A stretch of 64,000 bases of DNA from the NCBI RefSeq assembly GCF_003261635.1, contig NZ_QFXK01000009.1:310001-374000 (forward strand), in the 5' to 3' direction. Origin of the DNA: Kribbella monticola (GTDB lineage: Bacteria > Actinomycetota > Actinomycetes > Propionibacteriales > Kribbellaceae). The translations under genes were made by a program, and so were the position numbers. The notes under the pieces are model-generated. The model did no database searches, was not told where the DNA came from, and was given only the letters and a program-made list of their open reading frames with translations. Below are positions 27,701 to 36,542 of the stretch, one piece after another; positions within the stretch are counted from its first letter, which is position 1, and the number at the start of each line of letters is the position of its first letter.

Positions 27701-28791
27701 CCGCGGCGGCCCCGCCCGCGGAGGCCGTCGAGGCGTCAGCAGAGAGCGCTCCCCGTAGCGGGCTGCGCCCCTGGCTGTCGCGGCATCCGCTGGCGGCGTA
27801 CGCATTGCGCCGGTTCGGGTTGTACCTGATCGAGCTGTGGGGCGCGCTGACCGTTGCGTTCTTCTTCTTCCGGATGATCCCGGGCGACCCGATCCAGACG
27901 CTGATCCAGACCCTGCAGCAGAACTACGTCTACAACCAGCAGGCCAGTGCGGAGGTGATCGCCCGGTACCAGCACGAGTTCGGGCTCGACGGCAACATCT
28001 TCACGCAGTACCTGAAGTACATGAACAACCTGATCCTGCACGGAGATCTGGGGCCGTCGCTGATCAACTATCCGACGCCGGCGCAGAACGTGATCCTGCA
28101 TTCGTTGCCCTGGACAATCGGTTTGCTCGGCATCTCCGCGGTGCTGGCGTGGGGGCTGGGCATCATCGTCGGCGCGGTCGCCGGCTGGCGACGCGGCAAG
28201 GCGGGTTCGGCGATCATCACGAACCTGTCGATCGCGCTCTCGCACGTTCCGTTCTTCTTCGTCGCGCTGATCCTGGTCTACGTCTTCGCCTATTCGCTCG
28301 GGATGCTGCCCGCGCGATCGGCGTACGACTCGAACATCAGTCCTGGGTTCAGTCCGGCATTCATCGGTAGCGTGCTGAAGTACGGGTTGCTGCCCGGGTT
28401 GTCGATCGTGGTGATCGGTGCGTTCGGCTGGATCCTGTCCACCCGGATGCTGATGGTCCCGGTGCTCGGCGAGGACTACCTCACGTACGCCGAGGCGAAG
28501 GGCCTCAAGCCGTGGCGGATCCTGACCCGCTACGCGCTGCGGAACTGCTATCTGCCGCAGGTGACCGCGTTCGGCATCTCGCTCGGCTTCATCTTCAACG
28601 GCAACGTCCTGGTGGAGCAGCTGTTCAACTATCCCGGGCTCGGGACCACTCTGGTCACAGCGATCCAGCAGCTCGACTTCAACACGATCCTCGGCGTCAC
28701 GGACATGGCGATCTTCTCGGTACTGACCGCTGTGCTGCTGCTCGACCTCCTCCTGCCTCTGCTTGACCCTCGGGTCAAGTACTGGAAGTGA
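27697..28791 (+). CDS. ABC importer permease (DppB-like)
   Basis: A 364-aa inner-membrane permease of the DppB/OppB type. The GTG start at 27697 overlaps the stop of the binding protein (GTGA). After a 45-residue Pro/Ala-rich N-terminus come the typical first helix and FFRMIPGDPI motif, then five further membrane segments, with the ABC-ATPase-facing EAA loop near EDYLTYAEAKGLKPWRILTR. It forms a heterodimeric channel with the next gene. Confidence 0.92.
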   Translation: MTAAAPPAEAVEASAESAPRSGLRPWLSRHPLAAYALRRFGLYLIELWGALTVAFFFFRMIPGDPIQTLIQTLQQNYVYNQQASAEVIARYQHEFGLDGNIFTQYLKYMNNLILHGDLGPSLINYPTPAQNVILHSLPWTIGLLGISAVLAWGLGIIVGAVAGWRRGKAGSAIITNLSIALSHVPFFFVALILVYVFAYSLGMLPARSAYDSNISPGFSPAFIGSVLKYGLLPGLSIVVIGAFGWILSTRMLMVPVLGEDYLTYAEAKGLKPWRILTRYALRNCYLPQVTAFGISLGFIFNGNVLVEQLFNYPGLGTTLVTAIQQLDFNTILGVTDMAIFSVLTAVLLLDLLLPLLDPRVKYWK

Positions 28792-29672
28792 TGACGATGC
28801 GACTGCTGACCGCCGTACTGCGAACCGTCCGCGACAGCAGGCGATTGGCGACGGGACTGGTGATCCTGGCGCTGATGGTGCTGCTCGCCGTCTTCAGCCC
28901 GTTGATCGTGCATTCCATCGGCCACGGCAACGACCCGATAGCGCTCGCCGCGTACCAGAAGTGGCTGGTGCCGTCGCCCGATCACCTGCTCGGCACCGAC
29001 CAGTTCGGCCGCGACGTGCTGGCGATGGTGGTGAGCGCGATGTCGGTGTCCTTGCAGATCGGCGCGATCGCCGGGGTGATCTCGACCGTGGTCGGCGTGA
29101 TCGTCGCGTTCGTCGCCGGTTACAAGGGCGGCTGGGTAGACGGAGTGCTGTCCACGTTCACCGGGATCCTGCTGGTGATCCCGACGTTCCCGCTGCTGAT
29201 CGCGCTCTCCGCGTACGCCAAGAACGTCAGCCTGTTCCAGGTCGGCGTGATGATCTCGATCTTCAGCTGGCCGTTCGCGGCGAAGACGATCCGCTCGCAG
29301 GTGCTCAGCCTGCGGTCGCGGCCGTACGTCGACCTGGCGCGGGTGAGCAAGGCGCGTGACCTGGAGATCATCGGCACCGAGCTGCTGCCGAACCTGTTGC
29401 CGTTCATCGGCGTCGGGTTCGCGTCCTCGGCGCTCGGCGCGATCTTCGGCCTGGTCGGCCTGGAGGTGATCGGGCTCGGCCCCGGTGGCGTGATCGACCT
29501 CGGCCAGATCATCTTCAACGCGATCAACACCGGCGCGCTGACGCTGGGCGCGTGGCCGATGTTCGTCGTACCGATCGTGTTGCTGACCTTGCTGTTCGCG
29601 GCTTTGAACATGGTCAACATCGGGCTCGAAGAGGTCTACAACCCACGGCTGAGAGGAGTGGCCGGTGAGTGA
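28791..29672 (+). CDS. ABC importer permease (DppC-like)
   Basis: A 293-aa permease of the DppC/OppC type. ATG 28791 overlaps the preceding stop by one base (TGATG); a GTG at 28788 and an ATG at 28797 are alternative in-frame starts. An N-terminal helix (LVILALMVLLAVFSPLIV), the LGTDQFGRDVLAMVVSA motif typical of DppC proteins and five more membrane segments are visible, with the EAA-type loop RPYVDLARVSKARDLEIIG. Confidence 0.92.
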   Translation: MTMRLLTAVLRTVRDSRRLATGLVILALMVLLAVFSPLIVHSIGHGNDPIALAAYQKWLVPSPDHLLGTDQFGRDVLAMVVSAMSVSLQIGAIAGVISTVVGVIVAFVAGYKGGWVDGVLSTFTGILLVIPTFPLLIALSAYAKNVSLFQVGVMISIFSWPFAAKTIRSQVLSLRSRPYVDLARVSKARDLEIIGTELLPNLLPFIGVGFASSALGAIFGLVGLEVIGLGPGGVIDLGQIIFNAINTGALTLGAWPMFVVPIVLLTLLFAALNMVNIGLEEVYNPRLRGVAGE

Positions 29673-30495
29673 CACAGAGCCCAGCAAAGACACCGTGCTG
29701 GAGGTCAACGGCCTCGAAGTCACCTACTCGACCAACCGAGGCGATGTGCGCGCTGTGGACGGCCTGGATCTGTCCGTACGCCGGGGCGAGATTCTCGGTA
29801 TCGCGGGGGAGTCGGGCAGCGGCAAGAGCACGCTCGCGGTGGCTCTGCTCCGGTTGCTCAAGCCGCCCGGCCGCGTGACGGCCGGGAGTGTCGTCTTCCG
29901 TCCGGCCGGGCAGTCGCCGGTCGACCTGCTGAAGATCCACGGCGAGCAACTCCGGGTGCTGCGGTGGAGCGCTCTCTCCTATCTCCCGCAGGGCTCGATG
30001 AACTCCCTCAACCCGGTGATGCGGATCCAGGACCAGTTCCGCGACGTCATCCTGGAGCACGCGCCGGAACGCAAGGAAGCGCTCTCCGAGCTGATCCCGC
30101 GGTTGCTCGGCCAGGTCGGCCTGGAGCCGCGGGTGGCCCGGATGTACCCGCACGAGCTGTCCGGCGGGATGAAGCAACGCGTCCTGATGGCGATCTGCGT
30201 CGCGCTCGAACCCGACCTGGTGATCGCCGACGAGCCGACGACCGCGCTCGACGTCACCATCCAGCGGGTGATCCTGCAGAGCCTCGCGGATCTGCGCCGC
30301 GACTTCGGCGTCACGCTGATGGTGATCTCGCACGACATGGGCGTGCACGCACAGTTGGTCGACCGGGTGGCGGTCATGTACGAAGGCCGGCTGGTCGAGG
30401 TCGGCGACGTCCACCAGGTCTTCAAGGACCCTCAGCACTCCTACACCCGGCAGCTGATCGATTCGATCCCGAAGCTCGGAAGGAGAGCGTCATGA
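29665..30495 (+). CDS. ABC importer ATPase (DppD-like)
   Basis: A 276-aa ABC ATPase. Walker A GESGSGKST (about 48-56), Q loop LPQGSMNSLNP, signature LSGGMKQR (about 167-174), Walker B DLVIADEPTTALD and the H-loop His in VISHDMGVHA are all intact, so it should hydrolyse ATP. The C-terminus carries the PQHSYTRQLIDSIP stretch typical of peptide-type importers but is shorter than the Dpp/Opp Cys-rich ends. GTG start overlaps the upstream gene by 8 nt. Confidence 0.93.
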   Translation: MSDTEPSKDTVLEVNGLEVTYSTNRGDVRAVDGLDLSVRRGEILGIAGESGSGKSTLAVALLRLLKPPGRVTAGSVVFRPAGQSPVDLLKIHGEQLRVLRWSALSYLPQGSMNSLNPVMRIQDQFRDVILEHAPERKEALSELIPRLLGQVGLEPRVARMYPHELSGGMKQRVLMAICVALEPDLVIADEPTTALDVTIQRVILQSLADLRRDFGVTLMVISHDMGVHAQLVDRVAVMYEGRLVEVGDVHQVFKDPQHSYTRQLIDSIPKLGRRAS

Positions 30496-31361
30496 GCGTC
30501 ATCGAGCTGCAGGGCGTCGAGCAACGCTTCCACGCCCGCGGCACCCCCGACGGCTACCTGACCGCCCTCAAGGACGCCACCTTCACCCTGCAGTCCGAGC
30601 CGCCCCAGATCGTCAGCCTGGTCGGCCAGAGCGGCAGCGGGAAGTCGACCATCGCCCGCAACATCCTCGGTCTGCAGAAGCCGACCGCGGGCACCATCAG
30701 TTTCGACGGCAAGGACATCTTCAAGCTCTCCCGGGCGGAGTACGACAACTACCGCCGCAACGTGCAACCGGTCTTCCAGGACCCGTATTCGATCTTCAAC
30801 CCGTTCTACCGGGTAGACCGCGTGCTGTGGAAGGCAGTGAAGAAGTTCGGCCTCGCGCCCGACCGCACCAAAGGCCTCGCGATGATCGAGGAATCGCTCG
30901 ACGCCGTCAGCCTCGATCCCGCAGGCGTCCTCGGCCGCTACCCGCATCAACTCTCCGGCGGCCAGCGCCAGCGCATCATGCTGGCCCGGATCCACATGCT
31001 CCGCCCGGCGTTCGTGATCGCCGACGAGCCGGTGTCGATGCTGGATGCCCAGATCCGCAAGACGTTCCTCGACATCCTGCTGGACTTCCGTCGCGACCAC
31101 GGGATGACGACGCTCTTCATCACCCATGACCTGTCCACCGTTTACTACCTCGGCGGCGGGGTGATGGTGATCAACAAAGGCTCCATCGTCGAGCGAGGCG
31201 CGGTGGAGAGCGTGATGCACGAGCCCTCCCACCCCTACACCCAGCTGCTCCTCGACTCCATCCCGCAACCGGACCCCGACCAGCGCTGGACCAACCGCAT
31301 CCACGTCGACGACTCCGGCACCCAGACCCCGGACTCGGCGCCGCAGGAGCCCGTAGTGTGA
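30492..31361 (+). CDS. ABC importer ATPase (DppF-like)
   Basis: A 289-aa ABC ATPase, the second of the pair. Walker A GQSGSGKST, signature LSGGQRQR, Walker B FVIADEPVSMLD and the H-loop FITHDLSTVYY are intact. ATG 30492 overlaps the previous stop (ATGA), with AGGAGAG upstream. Last gene of the importer operon; no degradative enzyme follows, so the transported compound is not revealed by an enzyme neighbour. Confidence 0.93.
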   Translation: MSVIELQGVEQRFHARGTPDGYLTALKDATFTLQSEPPQIVSLVGQSGSGKSTIARNILGLQKPTAGTISFDGKDIFKLSRAEYDNYRRNVQPVFQDPYSIFNPFYRVDRVLWKAVKKFGLAPDRTKGLAMIEESLDAVSLDPAGVLGRYPHQLSGGQRQRIMLARIHMLRPAFVIADEPVSMLDAQIRKTFLDILLDFRRDHGMTTLFITHDLSTVYYLGGGVMVINKGSIVERGAVESVMHEPSHPYTQLLLDSIPQPDPDQRWTNRIHVDDSGTQTPDSAPQEPVV

Positions 31362-31434
31362 CGGGTGGTTGCTGAGAGCAAGCTGAGCCGGGTGTCGGTG
31401 CCCGCGGGGGTTCCGGGCCTGAGACAGTGGTCGG

Positions 31435-32250
31435 GTGATTCTTGCTCTGGTGGGTGCGTTCGGTGCGGCTGTCCTGTACGGCGTGGGCACAGTCCTGCAG
31501 GCCGAAGGGCTGCGCCGCTCGGCCCGCTCGACAGCCACCACGTGGTGGGGACGGATCCAAGCAGGCTGGCTGTACGCCGTGGGCCTGGCGCTCGACGGAG
31601 CCGGATTTCTCGCCTCCGTGGCGGCCCTGAGATCGCTCCCGCTGTTCATCGTCGAGTCGGCCGTCGCGTCGAGTGTGGCCGTGACCGCGATCCTGGCCGC
31701 GATCTTCCTCGGTGGACGGCTCGATCGGCCGACCGTCCTGGCGCTGGTGGTGGTCGGCATCGGACTGGTCGGTCTCGCGGCGAGTGCCGTCGAAGGGCCG
31801 GCTAAGGCACTCAGCGGATCGGCCGCCGTTCTGCTGCTTCTGCTCACGGTTCCGACAGCGGTTCTCGGGTTGGTCGGCTACCGGCTGCCGGCCGAGCGCG
31901 GAGTGGCGCTGCTGGCCGTCGTGGCCGGGCTGGGATTCGGCGGCGCCGGGGTTGCGGCCCGGACGCTGAGTCTCGACGGCTGGAAAGTCCTCACAGATCC
32001 GGTCGCCTGGTCCCTGGTGGTCTACGGAGGTCTCGCCCTGGCAGCCTTCGGGCTCGCCTTGGAACGCGGTTCCGTCACGGTGGTGGCGGCGGTGACCTTC
32101 AGCATCGAGACCGTTGTACCGGCGGCCGTCGGGCTGATGTGGCTGGGTGACGAGGTTCGGCACGGGTTCGCCTGGCTGACCGTGCTCGGGTTCGTGTTGA
32201 CGCTGGGTGGATCGGTCCGGCTGGCCAGGTTCGCGGTCCTCGAGCCATGA
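31435..32250 (+). CDS. DMT-superfamily (EamA-like) membrane transporter
   Basis: A 271-aa membrane protein with about nine hydrophobic segments and internal pseudo-symmetry, typical of drug/metabolite transporters or DMT-like magnesium/lipid-flipping proteins. It opens directly with a membrane helix containing GAFGAAVLYGVGTVLQAEGL; other helices include ESAVASSVAVTAILAAIFL. GTG start. It overlaps the next gene by 4 nt (ATGA), and the third gene of this run is a histidine kinase, suggesting export of an envelope component. Substrate unknown. Confidence 0.8.
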   Translation: MILALVGAFGAAVLYGVGTVLQAEGLRRSARSTATTWWGRIQAGWLYAVGLALDGAGFLASVAALRSLPLFIVESAVASSVAVTAILAAIFLGGRLDRPTVLALVVVGIGLVGLAASAVEGPAKALSGSAAVLLLLLTVPTAVLGLVGYRLPAERGVALLAVVAGLGFGGAGVAARTLSLDGWKVLTDPVAWSLVVYGGLALAAFGLALERGSVTVVAAVTFSIETVVPAAVGLMWLGDEVRHGFAWLTVLGFVLTLGGSVRLARFAVLEP

Positions 32251-33056
32251 CCAGGCAGCGGATGGCGGTGGTGACCGTCGCGATGATGCTGTGTGCAGCC
32301 GGGCTGCTCGCCACGCTCGGCGCGGGTGGCACTGCCGACCGGGAGACCACGAGTCTTCCCGCGACGCCATCACCCGGCGGGAAGCCGTTGCGGGTGCTGG
32401 CACTGGGCGACTCGGTGACCGCTGGAGCTGCTTGTGGGTGCACAGCGTTTCCGGCGATCTATGGCCGGCTGCTGAGCCAACGGACCGGAGTACAGGTCAC
32501 TGTCGAGAATCGCGGGGTGAGTGGTCTCGATTCGGAAGGTTTGCTGCGGCAGCTGGACCAGCCGGCCGTGGCGAAGGCTGTCGGGTCGGCCGACGTCGAC
32601 CTGATCACGATCGGCGCGAACGACTTCGGCGACCATCATGACGAGGTGGTGGCCGCATCGTGTTCGCGGGACTGTGTGAGCGAGGAACTGGACGAGCTGT
32701 CCGGCACGCTGCGCCACATCCTGCAACGCATTCGCCAACTCCGTGCCGATCGGCCGACCACGGCCTTGGTGACCGGCTACTGGAACGTCTTCGAGGACGG
32801 CCAGGTCGCCCGGCAGAACTTCAGCGCCGACGGAATCGCCGCGACCGTCGAGCTGACGAAGCGGGTGAACGCGGTCGTCGCCGCGGCCGCGCTCGCTGAA
32901 GGCGCGACCCCTGTCGACCTGGCCGGCCCGTTCCAGCGCGACGACGTCACCGAACTGCTCGCCCCGGACGGCGATCATCCCAACGCGGCCGGGCACCGCC
33001 TGGTGGCCCAGGTTCTGCTGAAGGCAGGCTTGCCCGCGATGAGGTCACGACCATGA
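32247..33056 (+). CDS. Secreted SGNH/GDSL hydrolase
   Basis: A 269-aa SGNH hydrolase with an N-terminal signal or anchor helix (MAVVTVAMMLCAAGLLATL). Catalytic blocks are complete: ALGDSVTAG with Ser about 55, NRGVSG block II, TIGANDFG block III and APDGDHPNAAGH with the Asp-x-x-His pair. It probably deacylates lipids, peptidoglycan or polysaccharide outside the membrane. It is co-transcribed between a DMT transporter and a histidine kinase. Confidence 0.87.
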   Translation: MTRQRMAVVTVAMMLCAAGLLATLGAGGTADRETTSLPATPSPGGKPLRVLALGDSVTAGAACGCTAFPAIYGRLLSQRTGVQVTVENRGVSGLDSEGLLRQLDQPAVAKAVGSADVDLITIGANDFGDHHDEVVAASCSRDCVSEELDELSGTLRHILQRIRQLRADRPTTALVTGYWNVFEDGQVARQNFSADGIAATVELTKRVNAVVAAAALAEGATPVDLAGPFQRDDVTELLAPDGDHPNAAGHRLVAQVLLKAGLPAMRSRP

Positions 33057-33099
33057 CGCGGCTCCTCGCCGGCAGGTGGCCGTTGCTGGAGGCAACATG

Positions 33100-34485
33100 A
33101 TGGCCCTGCTCGCGGCGGCCAGGCGCCCCGGCGTGCGGGGCCGGTCGACGGCTGCGGCTGTCGTGGTGGTCGCGGTGGCCCTCGCGATCGGTGCGGTGGT
33201 CCTGGTGCTGTTGCTGCAACGGGCGTTGATCACCAGCGTCTCCGACGCGGCCGACGGCCGCGCGTTCGAGATCGCGAGCCAGGTGCAGGAGGAGGGACTG
33301 GCCGGGCTGAGCCAGGATCTGCTCGAGAACACCCGGGCCAGCCAGCTCATCCAGGTGCTGGAACCCGACGGCGACGTGGTCGCCAGTTCGTCGTCCCGGA
33401 CGGCCGCCAGGCCACTCAGCACGCTCCGGCCCGCAGCGGGCCAGGTCCTGCGCAGCCAGGTCGGCGAGATGCCGCTGCTCGATGACGAGCACGCCTATCT
33501 CGTCGTCGCCAGAGGGGCTCAGCACGAGGAGACCCTGTACACGGTCGTCGTCGCCTCCTCGATCGAGGCGCAGCGCGAGACGGTCAGCACGGTCGCGGAG
33601 TACCTGCTGATCGGCTATCCGCTGCTGTTGCTGCTGGTCGGCGCGGCGACCTGGGTTCTGGTCGGCCGCGCGCTCCGGCCGGTCGAGCGGATCCGGGCGA
33701 GGGTGCACGGGATCGGCGCCGACCAGTTGTCCGAGCGGGTCCCGGTGCCGCCGACCCAGGACGAGATCGCCCGGCTGGCCGTGACGATGAACGAGATGCT
33801 CGATCGCCTGCAGACCGGCCAGGAGACCCAACGGCGGTTCGTCGCGGACGCCAGCCACGAGTTGCGGTCGCCGATCGCCACCCTGACGGCCGCCCTGGAG
33901 GTGGTCGTCGCCGACACCACGGGGCGGGCCTGGCAGGACCTGCAGTTGGTGATGGGGGCCGAGACGGAACGGATGCGGCGGCTCGTCGAGGACCTGCTGC
34001 TGCTGGCCAAGGCCGATGACGAGGGCCTGCGGATGCGTCGTACGGACGTCGATCTGGACGACCTGGTGGAGGCAGAGGTACGCCGGCTGCGGAGCGGCTC
34101 CGGGCTGGAGGTTCGCCAGGACGTCAGCGCCGTCCGGGTGTCAGGGGATCCGGACAAGCTCAGCCAGGTGATCCGCAACCTCGCCGACAACGCCGCCCGG
34201 GCGGCCAGGTCGGTGATCCTGTTCTCGCTCTCCGCCGAGAACGGCCAGGCGATCCTGACGGTCGAGGACGACGGGCCGGGCGTGCCCGCCGCCGAGCGGT
34301 ACCGGGTGTTCGAGCGGTTCGTCCGGCTGGACGCGAGCCGGGACCGCGGCAGCGGCGGCTCCGGGCTCGGGCTGTCCATCGTCCAGGAGGTGGTCCGCGG
34401 CCACGGCGGGACGGTCCGGATCACCGAGTCGTCCTTGGGCGGGGCCAGGTTCGTAGTCACCCTTCCGGCGGAGGGGGCCGGCTAG
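33100..34485 (+). CDS. Sensor histidine kinase
   Basis: A 461-aa two-component sensor kinase. GGAGG lies 7 nt before ATG 33100; ATG 33097 is an alternative. Two membrane helices (about 15-40 and 168-190) enclose a short extracytoplasmic sensor domain (about 41-167). HAMP (about 190-240), dimerisation/phosphoacceptor motif DASHELRSPIATL with His253, and an HATPase domain with N box VIRNLADNAARAA, G1 VEDDGPGVP and G2 GGSGLGLSIVQEV follow. Its stop overlaps that of the convergent esterase gene. Its most likely partner is the OmpR-type regulator at 36535-37212, which lies two genes away on the other strand. Confidence 0.9.
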   Translation: MALLAAARRPGVRGRSTAAAVVVVAVALAIGAVVLVLLLQRALITSVSDAADGRAFEIASQVQEEGLAGLSQDLLENTRASQLIQVLEPDGDVVASSSSRTAARPLSTLRPAAGQVLRSQVGEMPLLDDEHAYLVVARGAQHEETLYTVVVASSIEAQRETVSTVAEYLLIGYPLLLLLVGAATWVLVGRALRPVERIRARVHGIGADQLSERVPVPPTQDEIARLAVTMNEMLDRLQTGQETQRRFVADASHELRSPIATLTAALEVVVADTTGRAWQDLQLVMGAETERMRRLVEDLLLLAKADDEGLRMRRTDVDLDDLVEAEVRRLRSGSGLEVRQDVSAVRVSGDPDKLSQVIRNLADNAARAARSVILFSLSAENGQAILTVEDDGPGVPAAERYRVFERFVRLDASRDRGSGGSGLGLSIVQEVVRGHGGTVRITESSLGGARFVVTLPAEGAG

Positions 34486-35777
34486 GCCACCCGGTGTGCC
34501 GGTGTGACCCGGGAGTGGCTGCCGAGGCCCAGTTGGTCGCACAGCCACGGGAAGACGTAGGCGAAGGCCTCCTGGGCGAACTGCCAGTTGTGGGTGCCGG
34601 GAAGGATGGTCACCTTGGAGACGATTCCCTGCTTCTTCCCCGCGGTGGCCAGCAGGTGCGCCTCGTGGGTGTGCAGGCGTTCCTGTGAGCCGTCCAGGAA
34701 CTGCCCGGTCAGTGCGAGGTAGTGGCTGTGCCGGGCGATCACGGTCAGCGGGTCGTGCGCCGCGTACGCCGCTGCGGACCCACCGAACAGGTTGGCGATG
34801 GTCTGCGCCTTGTCGCCGGTGTTCGGAGCCAGGTCGCCGGAGATGTCGACGAAGTGGCCGAAGATGTCCGGGTGCTCGGTGGTCAGGCCGATGGCACAGG
34901 TGCCGCCCATCGAGAAGCCGGCCACCGCCCACGAGCTCGGATTCCTCGAGGCTCCGAAGGTCGCGCTGATGTAGGCCGGGATGTCGCGGAACAGGTGATC
35001 CTCGGCCTGCCCGTGCGGCCCGTTGACGCATTCGGTGTCGTTGCTGAACTGCGCGGTGGCGTCGACGAACACCAGGATCGGCGCGAGCCCGTGGTGGCGG
35101 GCCGCGTAGGCCTGGGCGGTCTTGACCGCGTCGCCGATCCGGACCCAGTTCTCCGGCTTGGAGTGCTCGGCGCCGATCATCTCGACCGCCGGCAGCACCG
35201 GGTGCCGCGGACCACGGAACCACACGGGCGGGAGATAGACGAGCTCCTGGCGGTGGGTGAACCCGCTCGGTACGGCGGGAACGGTCACCACGACCAGTTC
35301 GCCCGAGCGGGCTCCGGCAGGATCCGGCCTGCCCTTCACCTGTGACAACGAGACCTGCCCAGGGACGGTGTCTCCCTGCAGACCCGAGACCGCGTCATTG
35401 ACGGTGGGGAAGTAGCCGACGAACTGGTTGATCCCGTTGGCGCCGACCACGGCGGCCAGCACCGCCGCGACGACGGCGGTCAGTCTCCGGTGCCATCGCG
35501 CGCTGGACCAGCCGACAGCCAGCACCAGCAGTGCACCGAACGCGGCACTGAGCCAGATCCAGACCGTCACCGGCAAGGGATCGGTCATCCCGACGGACGG
35601 CGCGACGACCCAGGCAGCCAGCGCTCCGAACAAGACGGTGCAGGCAGCTATGATCGGGACCCGACGGGTGCGCCAGCGCGGATCCCGCCATCCGACCGCC
35701 ACGATCAGGGCCAGCCCCGCGCCGAGCTGCAGAGTCAGCGGGAGCCAGCCGGTCAGCAGTGATACCTGGTCAACCAT
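34482..35777 (-). CDS. Membrane-anchored alpha/beta-hydrolase esterase (Ag85/esterase-D-like)
   Basis: A 431-aa protein with four N-terminal membrane segments (within about 1-115) and a C-terminal extracytoplasmic alpha/beta hydrolase domain of the esterase-D/antigen-85 type. The nucleophile elbow is GFSMGGTCA (Ser about 270), with FVDISGDLAPN and ILPGTHNWQFA (His near the end) completing the likely triad. Mycobacterial relatives transfer or remove acyl groups on envelope glycans. It is third in an operon with the response regulator and PAP2 phosphatase, which supports an envelope role. The acyl substrate is unknown. Confidence 0.82.
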   Translation of the reverse strand: MVDQVSLLTGWLPLTLQLGAGLALIVAVGWRDPRWRTRRVPIIAACTVLFGALAAWVVAPSVGMTDPLPVTVWIWLSAAFGALLVLAVGWSSARWHRRLTAVVAAVLAAVVGANGINQFVGYFPTVNDAVSGLQGDTVPGQVSLSQVKGRPDPAGARSGELVVVTVPAVPSGFTHRQELVYLPPVWFRGPRHPVLPAVEMIGAEHSKPENWVRIGDAVKTAQAYAARHHGLAPILVFVDATAQFSNDTECVNGPHGQAEDHLFRDIPAYISATFGASRNPSSWAVAGFSMGGTCAIGLTTEHPDIFGHFVDISGDLAPNTGDKAQTIANLFGGSAAAYAAHDPLTVIARHSHYLALTGQFLDGSQERLHTHEAHLLATAGKKQGIVSKVTILPGTHNWQFAQEAFAYVFPWLCDQLGLGSHSRVTPAHRVA

Positions 35778-35834
35778 TCGTGCCTCCGTCGCGCCCCAGG
35801 ACTCCCGCTGTGCGGGGACTCGTTCGCCGTTTCC

Positions 35835-36542
35835 TCAACGGATGAGATCCTCTCCAGGTTCCGGCACCGGCCGGGTCAGGTAGGCGACCGTGCCGACGAT
35901 GATGAGCCACGTCATGGCGACCAGCCAGCCGGCCAGGACGTCGGTCGCCCAGTGGTAGCCGAGATAGAGCCGGCTCAGGCCGATGCCGAGGCTGATCAGT
36001 GCCGCGCCGAGGACCACGCTCACGCGGGCGCGCCGGGACTGGAGCCCGCCGAGCACCAGCGCCGCGACGGTGCCGAAGAAGACCGCCGAGTTCAGGGTGT
36101 GGCCGGACGGAAAGGCGTAGCCGGTGTCCACCGGGCCCAGGACGTAGGCGATCCCGGGCCGATGCCGGCCGACCAGCGACTTGAGGCCGGTGGTGAGCAC
36201 CGCCGAGCCGGCCATTGCTGCCAGCAACAGTCCTGGCGCGCGGTACGAGCCGGTCCGGCGCCAGAACAGGTACGCCGCCACCACCACCAGGACGCACAGG
36301 ACGGGGACGTCGCCGATGAAGGTCAAGGCCCGGGCCAGGTCGGTCAAGGGGGTGGAGCGCACTCCCAGGACGTCCGTGGTCAGCCGCGGATCGAATGCCG
36401 CCAGCCCGTTGGACTCGGTCGCGCTGTCTGCCAGTCCAGCCACCGCGGTCGTGCCGGCGACGGCCATGACCGCGCCCGCCACCGGTACGGCGTACTGACG
36501 CCGCGAGGCGGTTCGCCCGGTGACCGGGGTCGGTTCAGCCAC
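35835..36542 (-). CDS. PAP2-family membrane phosphatase
   Basis: A 235-aa membrane phosphatase of the PAP2 (type 2 phosphatidate phosphatase) superfamily. The three motifs are intact: KSLVGRHRP, PSGH (in YAFPSGHTLN) and SRLYLGYHWATDVLAG, within about six membrane helices. GTG start at 36542 overlaps the response regulator gene by 8 nt. In the mycobacterial arabinan-donor pathway, a PAP2 protein removes the 5-phosphate from decaprenyl-phosphoryl-phosphoribose after the UbiA step. UbiA and DprE1/DprE2 homologues lie nearby (40.4-44.6 kb), so this job is plausible here. Confidence 0.87.
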   Translation of the reverse strand: MAEPTPVTGRTASRRQYAVPVAGAVMAVAGTTAVAGLADSATESNGLAAFDPRLTTDVLGVRSTPLTDLARALTFIGDVPVLCVLVVVAAYLFWRRTGSYRAPGLLLAAMAGSAVLTTGLKSLVGRHRPGIAYVLGPVDTGYAFPSGHTLNSAVFFGTVAALVLGGLQSRRARVSVVLGAALISLGIGLSRLYLGYHWATDVLAGWLVAMTWLIIVGTVAYLTRPVPEPGEDLIR

